From assembly GCA_023548195.1 (NCBI GenBank), contig JAJHZJ010000335.1, positions 6,521,047-6,585,046 on the forward strand: 64,000 nt of DNA. Reading direction: 5' to 3'. This stretch comes from Bettongia penicillata ogilbyi. Its lineage: Eukaryota; Chordata; Mammalia; Diprotodontia; Potoroidae. Every line of letters begins with the position of its first letter. Within the stretch, counting starts at the first letter, position 1. Shown piece by piece: positions 58,875 to 64,000 of this stretch. Below the pieces are notes generated by a model, which did no database searches, was not told the origin of the DNA, and saw only the letters and a list, made by a program, of their open reading frames with translations. Both the position numbers and the translations under genes were made by a program.

Positions 58875-59000
58875 AACAATATAATGGAGAATGTAAGGTT
58901 TAGAAGGGCCCGTAGAACACAATAATGGGTCAGAAGGGCCCTTATCAACAGAACAGGGAATGTCAGAACTGGAAGGGTCCTTAGAATATCAAACATATGA
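58875..59000 (-). repeat. 33-bp-type tail repeat, antisense, 3-4 units
   Basis: 'gagaatgtaaggtttagaag', 'gggtcagaagggcccttatc' and 'gaatgtcagaactggaaggg' have the same orientation as the 34.1-kb array. Confidence 0.65.
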
Positions 59001-59059
59001 TTTCAGGGATAGAAGTGCACAATGCATCATGCAGAGAACAGAGGAGCTGTAATTTAGAG

Positions 59060-59120
59060 TCTCTAATTTAGAGACGAATTTGTCTAACCCCTTCATTTTA
59101 AAGATGAAGAAAAAAAGGGA
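59060..59120 (-). mobile_element. MIR/SINE fragment, antisense
   Basis: 'taaccccttcattttaaaga' and 'tgaagaaaaaaagggagaag' form a short core remnant. Confidence 0.5.
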
Positions 59121-59935
59121 GAAGTGAGCTGGAAGCAGGCCTCAGGTGTCCTGGCTCTCACTGGGGTCCAGAGCTCCCCTGAGCTGCTTGTGGTCTGGTA
59201 GAAGAAAGAAAGATGCAGCTCCCCTTTCCCTCATCATGAGTACTGGAACCGGTTTTCAAGAGAGGCAGAGGAAAGAACAGCCTTTTCACCCCCACAGAAG
59301 TAAACAGGAACATAATCCTACACCATGATGACATGACTTTAATGATAAAGTCTCCTGGCAGCTACAGAGCATCAGCCTGGGCAGCCCAGCTACTCAGCAG
59401 GCCTGAGTATCTTCACATTTATAGAGAAAATCTACATCTGGGCACAAAGGGATGAACAGTGGGATATTTCCTGATTGGCAAAGGTCTCAATAGCTCAGCC
59501 TGCCCCCTGGAGAAGTCCAAGTTTAACACCACCTGCTAACCAGGGGCTTCTCTGCCTTTGGCTATTGGTATTGCATTCAGCATCAGGGGGCTGAGGAGCA
59601 GGCACACTTTGCGCTGAAGCCCAGCTCTAGGGAAGGCACCAAACCCTCACCTCGGCCAGGTGTCACACTGCCTACAGTCATAATTTGAACAACAGTGAAC
59701 TCCCATCTCTCAACCTCTTCAGTGTCTCCATGGACCTCTGGTCCTGTCGACGTGAGAAGTCCTCTCCCTGGTGCTGATCCCACTCCTCTCACTCACTTCC
59801 ATCCTGTACCACTGCTTTCCATGTCGTCCAATAAATCTCTTCTAGAGGACCCATCTGGAAATCATCTTGGAAGTCTATTTCTGGATTTTAAAGTTGACAC
59901 TGGATCATGGGACCTTTCTAAATGACTTAGAGCTG
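59121..59935. other. Unassigned single-copy stretch, about 0.8 kb
   Basis: No repeat or gene is recognised. Frames of 69-76 codons at 59583-59925 lack motifs. Confidence 0.35.
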
Positions 59936-59937
59936 AA

Positions 59938-60095
59938 AACTCCTATATTTACTATTTCCCCCATTAGGATGTGAGCTTCCTGAGAGCAGGGAGTATCTGG
60001 CTTTTCTGTTGGTATTTCTAGCACTTAGTTCAGGGTTTTGAATATAGTAAGTGCTTAATAAATGTTTTTCATTCATTCATTGGATTGTTCATCTG
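59938..60095 (+). mobile_element. L2 3' end, sense
   Basis: 'aggatgtgagcttcctgaga', 'ggtatttctagcacttagtt', 'atagtaagtgcttaataaat' and 'tcattcattcattggat'. Confidence 0.75.
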
Positions 60096-60400
60096 GTATT
60101 TCCTGCTCCTGTATGTGACCAGCACATCTCCTTTTTGGCTCTTTTTGGGCCCACCTGCTTATCTACCTTTTCTTGAGCACGTCATATGTTCTACTTACGC
60201 TCTTTATGTGTCTGTCCACTGTCCTTTGGGCAATATTGATTTTTTCTGAGATTGCAGCTGTCTATAATTCATGGTCACATAATGTCTTCAGGAGAATCCC
60301 AATGTCAAAGAGATAGGATTTTGTAGCATCAGGCATTTTTGGACATTTGAAATGTGATCTCATCTGGTATTTTTCTCCTACTCAATTTGGGGCCATCTCA
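60096..60400. other. Unassigned stretch
   Basis: No family is called. The text has the look of a decayed repeat but no decisive motif. Confidence 0.3.
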
Positions 60401-60429
60401 TTTTCTGTCTACAGTGTCTAATAGAATAC

Positions 60430-60540
60430 ATTGCCCAAACAAATTAAGTATCTCAGAGCTCAAGGTTATGCAACCAGCAATTGGATTTGAATCTATGCCC
60501 TTAGACTCCAAATTCAGGGCTTGCTGCACTGATTTAGGGG
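60430..60540 (-). mobile_element. MIR fragment, antisense
   Basis: 'agctcaaggttatgcaacca', 'gcaattggatttgaatctat' and 'gactccaaattcagggcttg'. Confidence 0.65.
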
Positions 60541-60673
60541 ATACATCATGACTTTCTTCTTTTGTGAAGGGTTATCACATGGAAGAGAGTTCAGATTTTC
60601 TCTGTTTGGCCTGGGAGAGAAGAGTAATTGCCTAAAGTGATAGAAAGGAAGGTTTTGACATAATATGTGAAGA

Positions 60674-60905
60674 TAGGGGGCACAGTGGATCAGGCTGGGA
60701 GTCAGGAAGACTCATCTTACTGAGTTCAAGTCTCAGATGCTTACTAGTTGTGTGACCCTAGGCAAGTCACTTAGCCCTGTTTAGCTCAGTTTCCTCATCT
60801 GTAAAATGACCTAGAGAAGGAAATGGCAAATCACTCTAGTATCCCTGCCAAGAGAAGGGTCATGAAGAGTCAGACATAACAAAAAATAACTGAACAGCTG
60901 CAAAA
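60674..60905 (+). mobile_element. RTE-tailed CORE-SINE, full length
   Basis: 'gggggcacagtggatcaggc', 'gagttcaagtctcagatgct', 'ttgtgtgaccctaggcaagt', 'ggaaatggcaaatcactcta' and 'gaagagtcagacataacaaa', ending 'aataactgaacagc'. Confidence 0.9.
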
Positions 60906-60919
60906 ACAATAATGAAGAT

Positions 60920-61050
60920 ATTGCTTAACAATTAAAGCTGGATAAAAATGGACTAGACTGCCCTACAAAACACTGAACTCTCTATCATTGGAAGTACTCG
61001 ACAGTGGCTTGGACTCTAAAGTCCCTTCTCTCATCTTATGGTTCTTAGTA
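60920..61050 (+). mobile_element. CR1/L3 3' end, sense, decayed
   Basis: 'aatggactagactgccctac' and 'actctctatcattggaagta' match the block found at 12001-12050. Confidence 0.5.
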
Positions 61051-61385
61051 GGGGTTGGATATGACTTTGGGGTAAAGATCTAGATGGGATGATACTTTGG
61101 AGTAGGGCTGGACTAGGAAATATCCTAATGTTTCTTCTATATTAGGAATTTGAGAATTCCATTCTAATGAATCAGCATAAATAAAGAAAAAATGAACAGA
61201 AAATCTTGGGGTTAAGGGAAATGTGGCCTGAATGTCCAAAAACTAAATAAAGTCAGTAGAAGAGTTCTTGGTCAGGGAAGGAATGTTCCTTGTCCAGCAT
61301 GGTGGCCCCTGGCAGGGAGGCTCTAGCCTCCAAAGAGTGAGATGTCAAAATGTTGTAGGGTGAGATGGGCAATGAGATGTGACCA
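61051..61385. other. Unassigned stretch
   Basis: A 64-codon minus frame (61239-61045) is not recognised and no repeat is called. Confidence 0.35.
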
Positions 61386-61387
61386 TG

Positions 61388-61590
61388 TGAACACTGAATG
61401 GGGAGCAGAGGCCCTGGGCTCAGTTATAGCTCTGACACTCACTTTGTGCCTTTGGGCAAATCAGTTTACCACTCTGCTAGAATGTGGAAAATAACACTTC
61501 TGTTATCTACCTCACTGGGCTGTTGTAAGGAAACGACTTCAGGAATCTTAATGTGCTGCACAGATGTGAGCTGTTACAGATTCACAGAAA
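61388..61590 (+). mobile_element. MIR SINE, sense, full length
   Basis: 'gcagaggccctgggctcagt', 'tgtgcctttgggcaaatcag', 'tctacctcactgggctgttg' and 'aatcttaatgtgctgcacag'. Confidence 0.75.
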
Positions 61591-61599
61591 CATGAGTTT

Positions 61600-62680
61600 T
61601 TAGGAGTTAGAAGAGGGATGGGCAGCTATCTAATCTAATTCATATCCAAAGGGAATCCCTACCATAACATGTCAAACAAGAAGTTGCTCAGTCTCTGCTG
61701 GAAGACCTGCAGGGAGGGAAAACCCATGACCTCTCAAGGAAGCCAATTCCATTTTGGGGAACCATTGTAATGGTCCAAGAGCATTTCCTGACACCCAACC
61801 TTAACTGATCTCTTTGTAACTTTCACCTAATGCTCCTGGTTCTGCCACCTAGAAGTCAACAGACTAAGTATAATCCCTCCCTCTCATGACAGCCCTTCAA
61901 ATATTTGAAGAAATCTATCGCCTTCTTTTGTCCAGGCTAAACACTCCTAGTTCTTTGAAACAACATTGCTATGACATGGTATCACAGCATTTCCCTATCT
62001 CAGGTGCCTTCCTCTAGACACTAGACACTCCCCAGCTTGCCACTATCCCTCTTAAACCATGGCCCGGAACTGAATGAAACAATTCAGATGAGGTATAAGT
62101 AGGGCAAAGTACAATCACCTCCCCTGCAGGCTATGCCTTGCTTAAGACTGCATTTGCTTTTTGAGATACTATGTCACAATGCTAACATATTGAGATTGCA
62201 GTCTACTAAGACCCCAAGATCTTTTCTTGAACAAGTGCTATGAATACACTGCTTCTTCCATGTCATGTTTGCGGAGCTGATTTTTTTTGTACTTAACTGC
62301 AAGATTTTACTTTGATCCCTACTGAATTTTATCTTATTGGATTCAGCCCAATGCTTTATAGCATGTCAGGATCTTTTTGGATCACTCATCTATCATCCAG
62401 CATGTTAGATTTTCCTCACAGCTCTGTGTCATCTGCAAATCTGATAAGCATGCTGTTTATGCCTTTTTCCAAGCCATTAATAAAAATGTTAGACAATACA
62501 AAGCCAAGCACAGACTCCTGGGGTACAATACTGGAGATCTCCTGCCATGTTGACATTAATGACTACTCTTTGAAGTCCAGCCATCCAACACTTCTGGACC
62601 CCCCCAATTGTTTGATCATCTAGCCCACATATCATTATCTTCTTCACAAGATATTGTGGAGATAGGAACATTTGGCAACT
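61600..62680 (-). mobile_element. CR1/L3-class LINE, antisense, 3' part with reverse-transcriptase remnant
   Basis: About 1.1 kb collinear with the CR1/L3 ORF2 end and 3' UTR. On the minus strand a 60-codon frame (62671-62489) contains GLDDQTI and LQRVVIN around 62626-62555. CR1-type reverse transcriptases have an equivalent GLD..T......GR.QRVVIN block just before the GVPQGS region. Further 3' lie the tail segments also seen at 28.2, 31.9 and 41.3 kb. Stops and frameshifts make it inactive. It is the most complete copy of the class in this window and a useful reference for the shorter ones. Confidence 0.8.
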
Positions 62681-62684
62681 GAGT

Positions 62685-63120
62685 GGTTATGCGAAGTGAG
62701 GAACAGTGGGCTGTCAAAGATAATGCTGAGGTTGCAAAGCTAGGGAATTGGAAGGATGGAGCTACCTTCGACAGAGACAGTGAAGTTCTGAAGGGAGATG
62801 AGTTTGAGGGGAGTACAATGAGGTTTATTTTAGACACAACAAATCTGAGATGTCTAGAAGACAGTCTGAAATGTACACTATGTAATTGGTTATATAGGAC
62901 TGAAGTTCAGGGGAGAGACTAGGGCTGGATATATAATTTTGGCAGTCATCTACATAGAGATAAGTAAACTCATGGGGCCGATGAAGTCACAGAGAGTATA
63001 TAGAGAAAATTATGCAGAATAGAACTTTGGGGTACATACACAGGGTTTGAGACAGATGATGAACCAGAAAAGGAGGATGAGATCTGCCAAAACAGAGTCT
63101 CTTAGGTAAATTGTAAACCT
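62685..63120 (-). mobile_element. Probable L2-class LINE ORF2 region, antisense
   Basis: The plus strand shows 'gataatgctgaggttgcaaa', 'ctagggaattggaaggatgg', 'gacagagacagtgaagttct', 'ctgggctggatatat'-like text, 'ggcagtcatctacatagaga' and 'gaactttggggtacatacac'. I associate this order with an antisense mammalian LINE of the L2/CR1 group. The exact family is uncertain. It starts where the CR1/L3 copy ends. Confidence 0.5.
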
Positions 63121-63500
63121 TAGGGTACAAGATACTTTGTACTCTGGAGTCATCCCTGAGTCCAGGCACAGTCAGGCCGAAGGCAGGTAGGGTTCAGCAA
63201 GACAAGATGCTGAGTTTGGAGGTAAAAGAGAAAGAGGCAGATCAAACTGAAGACCCAGGAGAGCTCCTGGAGATCCAGAAAACTACAGAGCAATCATAAC
63301 TACTGGGACTGAATGCTGCTTTCAGCAAGGGTCTAATGTGGACTTAGAAGACTGTATGGACCTGTTTTGAGGTCTGCTCTGTCCACCCCTGCTCTCAAGG
63401 TCTCCTGGTATTTAAAGTTTTTAATTTCTCCATTTAGATAGGAATACAGAATACAGACCATTGGTCCTGGAAGTGACTGTAGCAGAGAAAGCTTAGAATG
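63121..63500. other. Unassigned stretch
   Basis: No repeat is called except a single 33-bp-type motif near 63490 ('agaatgtcagaactggaagc'). No gene is seen. Confidence 0.35.
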
Positions 63501-63511
63501 TCAGAACTGGA

Positions 63512-63640
63512 AGCTCTTTCTTTCTTTCTTTCTTTATTAATTTATTTGTTTTCAGTTTTCTGCAATCACTTTCATAAGTCTTAGATTTTTCTCCCCCTCG
63601 AAGAATACAATTTCAATGAAGTAAGGACAAGGATGTAGGA
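63512..63640 (-). mobile_element. LINE-1 3' UTR fragment, antisense, with (TTTC)n
   Basis: A short TTTC run (63512-63535) is followed by 'tttgttttcagttttctgca', 'atcactttcataagtcttag' and 'atttttctccccctc', which resembles the extreme 3' UTR of the marsupial L1. Confidence 0.6.
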
Positions 63641-63659
63641 ATTTCTAGGGTCTTGGAAT

Positions 63660-63825
63660 TGTGGGATTCAAAGAATTAGGCTTCAGAACCTAGGAATCAC
63701 TAAGTATATCCTCCCCATGTTATAGATAAGGGAACTCAAGTCCAGAGAAGGGAAGAAATTTCCCTAAGTTCACTGTCTCCTGAGTTCAGTGTTCTGTCCA
63801 TTATTCAGTCTACACTATCTCCTTG
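63660..63825 (-). mobile_element. MIR SINE, antisense
   Basis: 'atatcctccccatgttatag', 'aactcaagtccagagaaggg' and 'ctgagttcagtgttctgtcc'. Confidence 0.65.
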
Positions 63826-63904
63826 TCTGGTGGAAGAGGGTTGCAACTCTCAGGACTAATGTGGAAATGATCATTCTGGGCTCACAGGATCTGGAACTGG
63901 AATT

Positions 63905-64000
63905 TAATCCCATTAAAATGCTTATTAAGCAAGCCTTCCTTGTGTCCCAGGCACCATGATAAGGTACTGGGGCTATAAAGATAGACATGAATCCATTTTA
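63905..64000 (-). mobile_element. L2 3' end, antisense, cut by the window edge
   Basis: 'aaaatgcttattaagcaagc', 'cttgtgtcccaggcaccatg' and 'ggtactggggctataaagat' match the reverse complement of the L2 3' UTR and run to the end of the window. Confidence 0.7.

Overview
This window looks like euchromatic but gene-poor nuclear DNA from a mammal, most probably a marsupial. The evidence is the repeat content. There are CORE-SINEs of the tRNA-derived MIR type, and at least six longer SINEs in which a MIR-like body is joined to an RTE/BovB-like 3' tail ending in 'ggacacgactgaa..gactgaac'. There are 3' ends of a LINE-1 that resemble the L1 of opossums and other marsupials, many L2 copies, well-preserved CR1/L3-class LINE fragments, and short hAT transposons with 'ttcttaac' or 'ttcttaaac' ends. 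The species assignment and all family names come from memory of these families, not from a search.

I find no protein-coding gene, tRNA, rRNA, snRNA or CRISPR array that I can support. Nearly every open frame over 60 codons lies in a repeat, a microsatellite or apparently non-coding single-copy DNA. The window may be intergenic or inside a large intron. The best remnants of coding sequence belong to transposable elements: a LINE-1 ORF2 C-terminal fragment on the minus strand near 14.55-14.60 kb, and a CR1/L3 reverse-transcriptase fragment on the minus strand near 62.5-62.7 kb. One cysteine-rich 124-codon frame (28.70-29.07 kb), sitting in a non-repeat segment between two old repeats, is unrecognised and is flagged for a search.

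Layout. 0-6.6 kb: old L2, MIR, L3 and hAT fragments, including a MIR copy split twice by later insertions at 3.1-3.65 kb. 6.6-8.6 kb: an RTE-tailed SINE followed by a 1.7-kb array of 40-42-bp units that alternates pyrimidine and purine almost without exception. 8.6-13.9 kb: SINE-rich DNA with single-copy islands at 9.0-9.35 and 12.24-12.62 kb. 14.0-15.8 kb: a hAT element split by a LINE-1 fragment. 16-25 kb: mostly single-copy DNA with SINEs. 25.5-26.3 and 34.0-34.8 kb: two large minisatellites built from the same 33-bp unit in opposite orientation, with further copies at 16.9, 20.7, 23.0, 30.8, 38.9, 46.9, 53.0, 53.8, 55.3, 55.9 and 58.9 kb. 27.7-32.2 kb: L2, L3, SINEs and the orphan frame. 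35-52 kb: L2, MIR and hAT fragments and polypyrimidine arrays at 43.0, 47.65 and 52.0 kb. 52.5-64 kb: hAT, SINEs, single-copy islands (53.1-53.65 and 54.08-54.42 kb), a 1.1-kb CR1/L3 copy, and L2 and L1 fragments.

The strongest observations are the window-wide recurrence of one 33-bp unit, apparently a repeatedly expanded retroposon 3' tail, and the strictly alternating pyrimidine-purine array. Several repeat-free islands carry recognisable transcription-factor-like motifs and could be conserved regulatory elements, but that needs cross-species alignment.
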